Of a stretch of DNA of 64,000 nucleotides, positions 38,075 to 50,800 are shown piece by piece (within the stretch, counting starts at the first letter, position 1; every line of letters starts with the position of its first letter). The DNA comes from Tigriopus japonicus (taxonomy: Eukaryota > Arthropoda > Copepoda > Harpacticoida > Harpacticidae). The stretch lies in the NCBI GenBank assembly GCA_010645155.1, contig CM021314.1:3103556-3167555 (forward strand). Direction: 5' to 3'. Below the pieces are notes generated by a model, which worked only from the letters and a program-made list of their open reading frames with translations, was not told the origin of the DNA and did not search any database. Made by a program: the position numbers and the translations under genes.

Positions 38075-38410
38075 CTAAAAAGCAGTTAAGCATGTGAATT
38101 GCCAAGCTCGCGTCAGATTGGCGGGTGCTCCCGTCACCTAGTATACCGCATTCATAGTTTTCGATTCGACGCTTGTGTTCAATATTGTATATAGACTCTC
38201 ATTGTTAAATCTCGTGGAAAAATATAGACATAAATAAACTCATACAATCTTGCTCTCTTGAAGTATGAACTGCAGTGGCAGGTGATAAAAAAAGGTGTCA
38301 GCTTATTAACCATGATGATAATTGGAAATGATTCTGATGCGTAATGTGCCAATGGTGAAATAGGATGACTTGCTGATGTTCGTTCCAATGTCCCTGGTTG
38401 CGGTACTCAC

Positions 38411-38949
38411 CGTCTCTTCAAGCGAGAAGGGACACCAGCGGTGGTCTCAATAGGAGACCAGTCATAAGTCATTTCGCTTCTACGAGTTGCAGTCGGACTT
38501 GTCGGAGGAGGAAAATCAGTTTGGCCTTGCTCGTAAACGCGAGCCCAATCGGAATAGGCTTTCAGGTATTGCTCGTACTCTCGATTGTATTGAGACTCCT
38601 CGGCATATTCTACACATTGCTTTGAACAATCACAAAACTCTGATCCCGAAGCCAGATTATCGGCATGAGGCTGAGTGAAAAACGAGGAAGAGGCTCTCGT
38701 TTCTAAAGGTTCCTCCTCTTCCTTCGGTTTGGGCCAGTTCTTCACGGCCGCTGCAGACAGAAAAGCTCCCGCCAAAAGAATACCAGAAGAATAGGCCAAG
38801 GAGGTGTTTGTAATAAAGCCTACTGGATTGGCCCTAGGGAAGTGTTTTTCGCTGAAGAAATTACTGAATGAAAATGGGTTCGAGGCTGCGATTGTCGCCA
38901 TGCCGACCAAGCATAAGACTGTTGGATTCATCTTGGCTTACTTTTTGAC
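38411..38949 (-). CDS. Alternative N-terminal exon D (longest, cysteine-containing)
   Basis: Acceptor TTTCTATAG lies before 38949, the ATG is at 38931, and the donor is ACG|GTGAGT after 38411. It encodes 173 residues plus two bases: a leader (MNPTVLCLVGMATIAAS), a helix (TSLAYSSGILLAGAFLSAAAV), an acidic stretch (KPKEEEEP), a Cys trio (FCDCSKQC) and a Tyr/Glu-rich segment. It ends SRLKR plus CG. Joining to 38074 gives Arg and keeps frame. This is the nearest of the four to the shared exons and the least similar to the others. Confidence 0.72.
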
Positions 38950-39461
38950 CTATAGAAATCAAAATCAAAGCGGGCGTTGAATATTTACAAAAAAAGCCAT
39001 CTGAGGACAAACATCTGATGTGGGAGAGAAAGAACCATCTGTTTCTCACTTGGGAAAGGTCGTACATGAATGTGTGCAATGCGTGAAGTCATGCTCTAAA
39101 CCTTGAACTTGTTGATGTCCTTTCGGTACATCAGCCAGAAGTGGAAATATTGCACTAGTTCAAGCTGAAAGTCCGACATTTTGCCCTGTAATCCTCTCGT
39201 ATTTAAGTACTGTGACGGAGAAAATCTCCAAAATCAGTGGCCCGGATAGTTTTGTGATGAATATCAAACGTGTGCAGAGAATGAATGCTCCAAGGGAGAA
39301 TGTGACCTAAACACTTAGTAGGATATATCCAACTATACATAGACTAGGTTGTATGAGTTTATCATCCTTCCTGCCTTCCACATGCTAAACCCATATTCTG
39401 CGTTAAGGCTCCGAATGAGCGTGAAGACGGGAAATCGGCGGTTTTGTCGTCAGATCCTTAC

Positions 39462-39824
39462 CTGGCATATTGTTGGTAGCCATAAGAGTTGCTGCTGCCA
39501 TAGCTTTGACCGTAACCGTAGCCAGTGTTGTTTTGCGATTCAAGGAACAAGTAGTATAGTGCAATTGCAACGGCACCGATGATGGCTGCCGCAACCAGAG
39601 CATAAGCTAAAAGTGTGGCATTCACTTGAACTAAACTAGATGTGAAGTTGACAAAGAACAATCTAGCGTCTGCCCCGGCATCACTCAGATCCTCAAATTC
39701 TGAGAGCTCTGAAGCATAAGCTGTGGCGGCAAACAAGAGAATGACTGCTAAACACTGATAGACTTTCATTTTGAGGTTCCTTTTGGGTGTGTCACGGGTC
39801 AACGTAAGGGATCAACGAAAGTGG
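39462..39824 (-). CDS. Alternative N-terminal exon A (Gly/Tyr-rich tail)
   Basis: A likely acceptor (CTTGTTACAG) precedes 39824, the ATG is at 39769, and the donor AG|GTAAGG follows 39462. It encodes 102 residues plus two bases: signal peptide (MKVYQCLAVILLFAATAYAS), acidic segment, ADARLFFVNFTSS with an N-glycosylation sequon, one membrane helix (AYALVAAAIIGAVAIALYYLFL) and a tail GYGYGQSYGSSNSYGYQQYAR. The exon ends in the same phase as B, C and D. Confidence 0.72.
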
Positions 39825-40621
39825 CTGTAACAAGATTAGAGGAGAATATGCTGGTGAATGGTTGATGGGCGACTGCCAACCCGTTCCAGGGTGGTGGTTC
39901 TCTCTCACCAAACAGCAATTGCTCCAACAACTATGAAAAGTTGGTTGTGACGGTCACAAGAATTATGAATGCTCAACAGCCGGGATTATCCTTTTTGTGG
40001 GAAGGGATAGTTGATTAACTTCACTTGTACAGGTGGTACAAGACAAACAACAAAAAAAAAGATTCAAGTAGCTCTACCACCACTACTACTTCTCTTGATC
40101 TCATACACTCACTGACTGGTTGGTTGTCAAATTCGGTCAAACCTTTACAGATGCCCTCAAGTTCATACAACTGACTGACTGGATTGGCGGAATGCCCGCC
40201 GATTTCCTCCCCGACCAAAAACGATCATTTAAATGCCCCGGGAATGCCCTGTGGTAAACATATTAGACACTCACTCGGCGTGCATGGCCATCTGATCTAG
40301 AAGGCCAGATGGTTCATGTTCTATCACCGACCGCTGGGACTAAGAAATCAAGCGTGGACAATGTTAGAACACGGACGGATGGACGAACAGATCAGACTTT
40401 GTACAGCAGTGTTAATTCCGAGCCAAAGCCCGCTTGTCAGCGTAAAAGCAAGGCAGATATGATGTAATTGTGGTTGTTGGACTAGCCAATCACCCCGTGA
40501 AACAAGGACGATTACCCTTAACATCGCCTTGATCGCAATATTCAGTATGACCTCAACCTCTCGTTACTGTCAAAGTCAAGCATGAGCCACAATAAAGGTA
40601 GTACATATATTGGTGACGTAC

Positions 40622-40958
40622 CGGTAGACAGGATAAGCACGCTCAGAGTTTTGATTTTGTTGCTGATAATACTGGGCGTAGTCTCTATCGGGAACGGGCT
40701 CTGTACGGGACGTATTGCCGTAATAGTCATAGAAATACAAGCCCACCCCCACGAAGAGAACCAAAACAGCCCCCACTGCAATCCCATATAGCACAGTCGT
40801 GGCATTGAAATCGGCCAAAGTTCGGGCGTACTGAAACTCGGGAACATCCTCAAAGAGGAGCTCGCTAGTTTGAGCGGAACTCTGTCCCAGAGAAAAGCAA
40901 GAAATGAGAAGCAAAAGTACAAGCTTTTCCACGACGGAGAAGGCGGCCATCATCCGAC
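40622..40958 (-). CDS. Alternative N-terminal exon B
   Basis: Acceptor CCCATTTAG precedes 40958, the ATG is at 40953 (a second at 40950), and the donor CG|GTACGT follows 40622. It encodes 110 residues plus two bases: signal peptide (LVLLLLISCFSLGQSSA), then YARTLADFNATTV with a sequon, a helix (LYGIAVGAVLVLFVGVGLYFY) and a Tyr/Gln-rich tail ending AYPVYR. The architecture is the same as in A and C despite low identity. Confidence 0.72.
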
Positions 40959-41337
40959 CTAAATGGGGTATATACTTGATATGAGGAGAAGGCAGTGGTG
41001 GTGTGTGGGGGAGTTATTGTGATTCAAAGGTATGGTGGACCATGTAGACAAACATCTGTGGTCGAGGTAGAGAATGGGGGAAATTAGTTTTACTGGCAGA
41101 GAAGTGACGGGAGGGGAGGGGGAAAGGATGGATTGTGCAATAGTTTAGAAACTCTGAGTGAGCGATCGAGCCACGCCTATGCTTGAAGGAATCTACTTAG
41201 AACTGACGGCCTACTGACTGCGACATACACATTGAACACAAGCGACTCAGCGATAACGTACGTGGTAGGTATTGTTTGTTGTTGACATGATTTTACCCTG
41301 GAAGTGCTCACACGGCGAGCGAGTCTCTGATCCTTAC

Positions 41338-41638
41338 CTATATTGAGCATATTGTTGCTCATAGTTTGCGTATTGGTCGTTGCCGTATTGCTCATAGCCA
41401 TTTCTGTTGTAACCAGTGGAACCACCCAAAATACCACCGGCATAAATAAGATAGGCAATAACTCCAAGAAGAATGAGGGCGCCGATAATTGTAAGGCCGG
41501 CAGCGGTACCAGAGGTGTTCATGAACAGGAATCTGGCCTCGTTCTCGGCTAATTGGCTGTCATCGAAAAGTTCCTCAGCAAAGGCTTGCTGGGCGGCCAA
41601 GCCGAGCACAACACAAGCTATCCAGAACTTCATGATAC
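41338..41638 (-). CDS. Alternative N-terminal exon C
   Basis: Acceptor GCGTTGTTTGTAG precedes 41638, the ATG is at 41633, and the donor AG|GTAAGG follows 41338. It encodes 98 residues plus two bases: signal peptide (MKFWIACVVLGLAAQQAFA), NEARFLFMNTSGT with a sequon, a helix (LTIIGALILLGVIAYLIYAGG) and a Tyr/Gln/Asn-rich tail ending YEQQYAQYR. It is closest to exon A in the ARxF-N motif and tail. Confidence 0.72.
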
Positions 41639-42246
41639 CTACAAACAACGCGAGAATGGGAGCGTTAACTGTTGTAGCGTTGCTCTCTTAGGCTTGGAAT
41701 AATGAAATCCTAGACACTACCAAGTTCAGAAGGTATGACCACCAAGTGTCAGCAGTAGTCACCAAAACGTCAATACTTGCAATAAGTAAGTCAACGAGAG
41801 AGTCCAAGCCAGTTTCAAAGTTGGGACCATGCAAATGAGTGTTTGTTTGTCGTTTGAGATGGGCATACTACCATAAGCAAAACTACCACGGTTTAGTGCA
41901 ACTAGTAATTTAGGTTTTGGGTTAGACGAAGCGATCTAACACCCAAAAGAGGTGTTAGGCCCCTACCGATACGAATAATCTCGGAAAGATCTTGAGCCCT
42001 CGAAAACTGGTTCCCATTTTTGAAACTGGGGATGTGTGTGTTGACATCCAGAATACTCTCATGCCATTTCTACTGCTTCGACTAAAGAAAAGCTTGCGTG
42101 GCTGGTATTGATTGGAAGGAGACGTATCAAAGGCGGCCTTCTGCTAGAGGTGAGCTACGAAGTGACAAAAACCATCCCAAAGTAATAAAAAATAGCTTTG
42201 CCCCCAAAATAGGTTCCATATTCCCAAACCTACGCCTTGAAATCCC

Positions 42247-42277
42247 CCACCTCTCTCTCTCTCTTTCTCTCTCTCCT
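42247..42277. repeat. CT/GA microsatellite
   Basis: CTCTCTCTCTCTCTTTCTCTCTCTCC-type dinucleotide tract upstream of exon C. Confidence 0.85.
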
Positions 42278-43004
42278 TCCCCGTATGGTTTGGTTTGCTT
42301 GGAGAGGGCAATCACCCTCTCCAGTCTTGACCTAAGTAGGTCAAGCTTATGGTCGGCTAGAAAAATGGCCTGTTTCTTATCGCAAAGGGAGGACGAAAAT
42401 GAAAGAACTACGTTTTGAAATTGGTTGGTTGCTTGGTTGGTTAGCGTTGAGGGAGTCGAATGTTATGTGTGTCTGGTAGTCTAAAGGTAGGGGCTTAAAA
42501 AAGGCAGGGTTTAATACTCTGGTCTCAAGAAAGTCGGACGAGGAGGACAAGTGAAATAGTCGACGAGACCTACACAAGCAGCAGGACTACCAATACCATG
42601 CACACACCGCAGAAAAAACTTTTTCTTTCAGGCGATCCACAATGTGGCCACTTTTCTGCCGAAGACCATCCTAGTCCTAGTTCTAGTAAGTGATGTGGGC
42701 AAGGTACAGAAAGTGGACGAGGAACAGGAGGAGCAGCAGTAAAATACCAGTCCGTGAGGTTATAGTATGTATGGTAGGTAGACGGGAGGAGGTTACAAGG
42801 TGCTCTTACTACCCAGTCTTCGTCGTGTTCATCATCAGCAACAGCATGATCAACCTGTGCGGACCTGGCTGGTGGTGGGCCATCTGTGGACGGCTTCAAC
42901 TTTCACTTGAAACCATAACTAGTAACTGGCGACTGCCATCATTTCCTTGAGCCGGCTACTTAAAGCCAAATGAAATATTTCGAGACCGGCCATCTAGGGG
43001 TGAA

Positions 43005-43319
43005 CGCAGTAGTAGCGGTAGTAGTAATAGTAGTAGTAGTGGTAGTACAAGCTCATTTGCGCTTCGGGCCTTCGATGAATGATCGTAATGGAACACTCAC
43101 TGAGATCCTTCTAAATAAGAAATCTTGCGCAATGAGATTGTACAAGAGGAAGGCCTCTCGTTTGGACAAATAAAACCAACAAAAGAGGAATGGTAGTTTC
43201 AGTAACAGGAGTTGTGGTTGTAGCTGTAGCTGTAGTGGTGGTAGTAGTAGTAACAGTAGTAGTGGTAACAACAACAACAACAACATTAGAAGTAGTAGTA
43301 GCAGTGGTAGCGGTGGTTG
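43005..43319. repeat. Trinucleotide microsatellite cluster (GTA/GTG, then ACA)
   Basis: Two tracts, 43005-43048 and about 43195-43319, are built of GTA/GTG triplets. The second switches to ACA triplets (43268-43284) and back. All frames stay open because the period is three; the apparent low-complexity proteins are artefacts of the repeat. Confidence 0.85.
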
Positions 43320-44713
43320 AATCTGATTGCATAGTATTTGCATTGTCCCAAATTGAACTACTGGATTTCGAGCCTTAGCCAAGGCCCGAATTACAAGGAT
43401 TGTTTCTGGCTGCTCAAAAAGGACCTGGCTTGTTGAACATTGCATTCTGGTGACCTATTGCTGCGTGGTGATGATACATTTTGAAATTGACATCGTTAAA
43501 ATGAAGACAGAGAAAGAAAGAGACATTGAGACAAAAAAGAACAAAAACGAGACGATAAAACAACATGCAACTGAATAACACTTTGGTTCGTCACTTGCGC
43601 GATGGTCGTTCATCTGGAGAATAATTTCAAGCTTTACTGACCAACAGTGACCTAGAAGACCATTGAAATTGTGTGCATACATATCAAGTGAATTACCAAA
43701 GTGCGCACGTAAGGAGTAGGTACGTTGTCGGTGATTGATTTGACGATGTGAAAGTGAATCTTCGTCAAATCATGGAAGATTTGCCAACAGATTGCTTAGA
43801 CATCAATGAAAGGTGATTAATTGATTGGTGGTGAAGTGCGACAGTTCAGTTTTGAACTTGCGACAGGTACAGTGCTCAATGTTTTTCAGATGTTTGTCTA
43901 CAGTCGAAACTTGACATCAAACTATAGCAGGTTTTGAATCAGTGGCAAAGCATGTTGAAAAGTGCTATGATGTAGTCGAAAGAAAAGTTGCCGTCCAAAA
44001 TTTTGCGAGCAAAGCTATTGGTAAATAAAGGAATGGTTTGTTACATTACAATCGATGGGTAACAAATGTTCCCGAAGTCATGTGCATGATGTGCCGATTC
44101 CCTTTCTTGGCAGAATTGAAGAATTGTGGAAGAAAAGCGGCGGACGCTTTTTTCCAAAGAAATTTTCTCCTTTTCTCGAGCTCTCTGTCAGATTTTCCAT
44201 GTGGCGGCAGCAACAACGAGAAGAAGTGAACAGTTGGAAACAATTTTCTATGGCAACACGTGTTGTGAACACTCCGTCAGTGATGTGAGTCTCTAGATCA
44301 TGAGATATGCGCCATAAAAGCGGAGGATCTCTGGTAGATTTGCAGGCTTTTCGCAACGAGACAACCCAAGCAAAAATGGAACGCCCAAGTCACACTGGAT
44401 CCAACTTGGAAAACGGCTCTCAAATCACACATCTCAATCACTAGATTCTCATCATCCATTTCTGGAGCCTTCATCCAACACAACTGTTCCATTGCAAACG
44501 GTGCACTGTTTTCAACACTCATTGTGGCACTGGGACTAAAGGTCACTGGTTTTTTCTTTTTCTTTTATGGTTCGTGCTGTTGCCGATGATGTTGTCGTTG
44601 CTGCTGTCACATCACAATCTTTCAATTCGTACCAAGGAGGATCGTCATCCACAAAGTTTCTCTGCTTCATTTTAAGGATGTGGCTGATTGGAGCTCTGTG
44701 CTTTGAGACTTAC

Positions 44714-44851
44714 CTGATGAAAGATGTCCGTTTTCTCCACCCAAGAAATGAGAAGCTACACAGGTCTTTACTGTCTGTCACAGTTTTACTGAGTGACTTC
44801 AGATATGTAGGTGAAATGTATTTATACTGGCCCCAGGAAACTGTGACGTCA
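44714..44851 (-). promoter_or_regulatory. Candidate TATA/initiator promoter with CRE and leader exon
   Basis: Read on the minus strand, the palindromic CRE TGACGTCA lies at 44844-44851, TATAAATA at 44819-44826 and an arthropod-type initiator TCAGT at 44788-44792. This is about 36 bp downstream of the TATA start, slightly long. From there a leader of about 77 nt without ATG runs to CATCAG|GTAAGT, with the donor after 44714. A transcript starting here could splice to any of exons C, B, A or D. The promoter call rests on motif spacing only. Confidence 0.5.
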
Positions 44852-44899
44852 CGAGGGCTCCCCTGAAGCCAGCTCCGTCCGTACACACACACTCACATA

Positions 44900-47800
44900 C
44901 GAATATATCCTCTTGACTCTCGAGTCCAGAGAAGTAAGTGCCTCTTTTCTTGGAGGGCGCTCAGAGATTTCAACGACCACTCAGAAAGGAGCTTGTCTTG
45001 AAGCCCTTATGTGTACCCTCAATCAATCCCTGGCTTGAACATTCTTGACGTACACGAGGCTTTGGCCCTAGGAGAAGCACCCGCTATAGAGTGGTCCAAG
45101 TGGCTTCACTAGAGGATGGCAGTTTTCTCCACCAATCTTCACCAACAACCTCCATGTCCTGTATGCATTGTCTCTATTCCTGTGGTAGTGGTTGTGGCTT
45201 CATACATAGTACTACCCTCGGCTACTCGGGAGCATGATGATTTTTTTGGCTTATGGAGTCTTCCTCGGGAAATTGTTCTTGATTCGCATGTGGCATTAGT
45301 CAAGTGGCATTCCAGCCCGCATACCGGGATTGGATGAAGGCAATGAAAGTGTTCTTCCTCAGGTGGCGAGAGAAATTTGTCTCGGTTCCTTTCAGGGTAA
45401 CCTGCTTTGAAGGATACTACTCATGCGTTGCAATACCAATCATCATCCTGGATATATGTACGTAGCACATGCATGCATGTGTTTACGGTGTCCGTCTTTC
45501 GAAAAGGTATACAAATTCATGACCAGCCAATTCCATTAGTTCTAGAGAAGAGGCAGGGAGAGGGCGATCGTTTATGATGTCACGTGCATTCTGAAGCAGT
45601 ACAGCGGCGTGCAAAAAAAGTATCAGCAAATCGAAATTCTGCCACACCAAACGACTTTAAAGATCCCTTTTTTACGAAAGTCTCTGGCGATCGCAGGTGA
45701 ATTTTTGAACCTGCATGACCATGATTTGGAAGTCGTTTTCCACTGGTGTGGTGGACCAGGGGAAGAAGGACGCCCCCTTCTTCTTTCTTCTTCTTCTCCT
45801 TTGCCTCCAAGTTCGTGGTGAGTGCCAGGTCTTACACACGACCAATATGTAGTCACTGGCTCTGGCGTTTTTCCTGGCTTAGTAGTGAGTAGCAGGCCTT
45901 GGAAAATGTTCACATCCTGCTTTCAATCTCGACAGCAGCCACTGGACAGTCACGAGTATGAATTGGAGAATGGGGATGGGATGACTACAACACAAATATG
46001 CGGAATACGTACGTACAGTACCTAGTAGTATCTCGGGGTTCCTTTGGCCCATCTTGATTCAATTATGTAAGCCAACTTTCATGCTTGAGTGAAGGAGTTA
46101 GGAAGACGACAAAGAAGAGGTGAATGAAATGTCATCACTTGAGTCTGCTAGGATGTGTTTCTTTTATCTGACATATCAACTAGGAAGCCGAGAAAATTGG
46201 TTTGGCATTGACGGTTTGTCCTAAAGAGCTGAAAATGTTGTCTTTTCTACGAGAGGACTCGGTAAAAAGGCACGCTACGAACTAGTATTTTACTTATTAT
46301 CCCGAGCGAAAAGAGACCTTGAAAGACGCCGTCGTTCAATGCCATTAACTTGGTTCAGAGAATCCGGGGTCTAGATGCTTACTATTAGTGTGTGAATGTA
46401 CACCAAACCCTGAGCGGAAGCACGATCAATTGAAATCTGACACTCCCGGAATCCCCAGGCATAGAAATTGATTGTGAAATCGATGATATTTCAACCGTGT
46501 AACCATTGATCAGTTGACAGTCTTGACTTAGCTAAATGATCATACATAGTAGATTTAACACGTTTAAACGCAAAATAGGGCGACCATTAATTTGTTGGCT
46601 TAGCGAAGTATGCCGTTGCCTAAAAATAAAAATTTGATGCGGTTGTTCTTATTGTAGGCCTAAATTGTGAAAGTACGATATTCGCTCTGACCAACATCAA
46701 ATGGGTTCATGCTTGACTCCACCTTGTACTATTCTGAATATTTTCACATTGTCCAAACTAGGCTCTCTGATACTTTTTCATTATTACAGGCACACACGGT
46801 TGAAATACCATACAAACAAATATTAATAATAATAATACACATAACAATACAAATTTAGCATGCAAATTGAAGTATGTTATTTGTATGGATTGGTTTGATT
46901 GAGTGGTCTCTGGTATTACTAGGAAGTGTTTCAAAAATTGTATTTTATTTTATTTCTTTCAGAAATATTTTTGTTCTTTAATATCATCGGCAAATCGTAA
47001 CATGAAATCTCATTTTTTACGTCAGTTTAATGAACGGATATTTCTCAGGTCCTGGATAAGCTATGGAGAAGACAATGGGCTAGATTCTTCAAGGAAAATA
47101 CATCGGAAGTCTGGTTAAAGCAGGCCACCTCCCGAGAGAAATAGAGACTCTTATCTTTTCTTCAATTTTGAAGTAAATACCAAGAGCCAGGAAAGAGTCG
47201 GACGTTGTGCAATGCATTTGGCTCGTGAGTGACTGGAATTGGCCAATTGGTTATTTTTTCTTTGGTTTTCTTCCCGATAAAGATACATGTCTTTTGATAT
47301 CTTCTTGATTTGGACCCATTGTAAAGGCCCAGTATGACATAAGAGCAAAAGTCATCCCGGTTGAGAAGTGGCTACTGTACATATATACGTACGTACAGTA
47401 TCTTCCAAGCTTAAACATCGTGACTCGAAGCTTTCATTCTACAGAAGCCTTCTTCTTTTTTTCTTTCATTCGGGTTTCCATTCTTGGACATTTCTCAACT
47501 TTCGCCTTCACAGCGGCTGTTTCAGACTTTCATTGTCCTCCTTAGTCGAAGAAGTTTCCATACCATCTGCAAATAATTAGTCTAAATCTGTGGAGTCAGT
47601 TCTTCTGTCGGATGGTGGGTGAGCCACTCGCTTCATGAGAAAACAAAATGACGGAATCCTCCTACCAACCAACCAACCAACCAACCACCCGTTTCGCTTC
47701 TCGTTTTACTTTTCGCTCTGTGCAATACCTAATTCGATCCCCAAAGATCAACGGGGTTTTGAGGCCCACCAGCCAAAAAGAACAGCTGACAGAGTCCTTG

Positions 47801-50800
47801 ATGAGAGCCTTTGGACGCGGGTTCTTCTTTCTTCAAATTGAAGGGAGAAATCAACCGCAAGATAAGTTGACCGTTGCTTTCCTTTCAACCGGCGTATCTT
47901 ATGTCTACATTACTCCGAACAATATGCAGGATTGCAAAAGAATCTATCTCCACTGAATTCAAAACATTTTTGTACTAGCTACTAGATTGGAATATACATT
48001 GAGGAATGGCCAGTGAGTACTACATTCTTCAGTTGGATTGATAAGTATGTGTGCCTATGTCCTGCTTGGTAACAAAACGTGTGATTGCAAGCCTTGAACC
48101 CTCTAAAACTTATGTATTTTGGAATATTTTGTAAATTTCAATTTCACAAATTTAATATTAGGATACAAAAGAATTGGTGAGGCTAAGTGGTGATTTAGGC
48201 AGAATGTGGCAAGAAATAATAAGGTAAAAATCTTTCCTAAAAGACGGGCGTTCCTCTATCGAGAGAGGAAAAGACAATTAGACAAAAAAGCATGATTACA
48301 CATATCTCTTTTATTTTTAGTAGATAATCATTACCCTCAAATCTGGTCTTTTTGTACCTTCGATAACTAGACCTTCTTGACGAAAATCTTGCAATCTAAA
48401 AATGCAGTTTCATGCCTCCGTCGTCAGCCTTTTTGAATATTTTTGACTGTCTTCAAGGAATTGAATAATCACTCATCGGGAAAGGGTTTGATAACTCTTT
48501 TATTTTTTGTGTTTTTCATTAAATAATTCAGTCAAAGAAAACCAACTGCAATTGAAAACCACTTGCTCGAGAAAAAATGTGAAATTCATTCAATGTCATA
48601 CGAACACATTATAACTACATAAGCGGTATTTGAGCTCGAATATCTCGGGAATAATTTCCATCGAGACCTCGATCAAGGCTTGTGGTGTCTTTGGAGAAAG
48701 TTGAATTCAGGTTTTCTTCTGCCGTGACAAGAAGAGTAAAAGAGAGAGAGAGCTGAAAACAAGAAATTGTGTCGAGGATCCTCTTCTTCATCATTCGTTG
48801 GTTCTTCGTTTCGTATCTTCTCGTGGTGTTGCTTGGTTGAACCAAGCGAGTCTACGTACATACTGCTCGGCCACCAATGGTTGTCTCTCTAGGTCAGTTG
48901 ATCAGTTGAAGGCTTGGACTGGCCTTAAGAAACTATAGAGAATGAGAGCAGCAATCGAGACTGGACAGTTGGTCAGCTTCAGTGCACACATGGCATGTTT
49001 TCTCGGCAACACTTCTTCGTAGTCCATACGTACTACATTCATGTGGTTGATAGGAGGGAGACGCATGCACTTCGTCGTATTAGCTCGCGAAGAAGCACGG
49101 TTAGGGGAGAAATAATACTCCCACGAAAGGTATTCTTGGCAGGCCATTGGACATCCTGTATTTCGTGCTGAAGTCAGCTCTGTAGAAAACTAGAAAGTGA
49201 ATGATCTTCACTTGTGACACCCACATTTTCTTTGGCAGCTCTTCTCCCACTTTTACTGCTTCGTCTTCCGCGTGGTCGACTTCATCCTGCCCAAATGCTA
49301 CAAAACGAAAACTCATCCTGTCACGTTGGCTGACTTACTTTAAACATTCGGCTGATTTCGTTCTCGGATCAATTTGGCCGTAGAAAATGCTCAATGAAAA
49401 CAAGTAGAAGAAATTGTTTCCTCTAGATGACTCGAAAGTGTGCGAAATCCTTGAAAAATGCATCTTGACCCGATCGAACGAGGAGTAGGAAAGCTGGATT
49501 GACCAAGTGTCCCTTTGGCGATGGGTGCGGAAAGTGCACTCAAGTCCTCAAACTTGACCCTCTCTTCATACTCAAAGTATCCCTTCGTAAAGAAACTTGA
49601 AGTTTTCGCCACTCTCAGATCGTCAAGGCTATTCCAAATCAAAGGGACTTCTATTCAGTTGACCTTGGCTCACCCATGCTCAAACGAACCTGGATGGACG
49701 TGAGGTTTCATTGGTTTCGCGCACAGGGGTCACTTCCTTAATCACACATGCCCTAACTACTCTTGTTTCACTTAACGACGAGTCAAGCTATCCTATCCAT
49801 GGACGTAGATCGACCCAGTTTCCGGTTGGGCGAGTTAGTTTTGCGGAAAAACTCGGTCGTAAACGCCCCAAAGAGAACATACACAATTGCATTTGCCAAG
49901 TATGCGATTTCGGTGAAGCCGACCGACGCTTTGAAAAAACACACACCGAGAGGGAGAGAGTTGGCATTGCTCAAGATTATTTATGGCCCCGCATCTAGTT
50001 GACCATCGATTATGGAAGGACATTCCAAGCTCTTCTTGTTCAAAATGTTCAAGCCATGAAGTCTGACGTTCTTTCTGCTTGAGTCAGAGTCAATGTGTGG
50101 GTCTTGTATTCAAAAATCGCGCCATATTGGCAAATGGAGGGTGAGATGATGAAATGGCTCCCTCGCAGAAGATTTCGTCTTTCGTTGTGGTTGTCTTCGA
50201 AGCTTTTTACCTCGTTGAATCGACAAGAATTTTGAAGTATTGTCTCGAACTCAAATCCGTGACGATCGTCTCAAAAGGAGACGTCGCCAGAGGCGTTAGA
50301 AATATGCTCTTGAACTAGGTCAAGGATACTGGGCTATTTTATACCTACTACACAGCCAGTAAGTACATACTGTACGTGTACATGTATGTGTGAGTACATG
50401 TCGAATACGTCCAAGGGGCAAAAAGGGATTTGAAAAATATGTTCTGCACACTTATTTCACTCAAACAAAGTATGAGAACATCCGAGCGTATCAAAAAATC
50501 CAATGTCATTCCATGTGTATCTAATGTTGCTTCTTGGCACAGGGTGACAACATACTTGTGTTAATCCTATTTCAGAGGTCCTTTATTGATAGAGAAGTTT
50601 CGCTTTTAGAAAAAAATACTCAAAAATGGAACACCATTTGAAAACATTCGAAACGTCGTAAAAAGTGGAAAAAAGTTATAAACCCAAAAATAGATAAAAT
50701 TCGCCCACGTTAAAATTATGGTATACATTCAAATTATGTGAGAAATTTACTAAAATAAAATTCTACCTTTTTATTAGTCAAAAGATAAACAACGGAGGCA

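Noticed and set aside
43053..43445. Leu- or Thr-rich proteins on the minus strand
   Set aside because: They arise from a trinucleotide microsatellite that is open in every frame.
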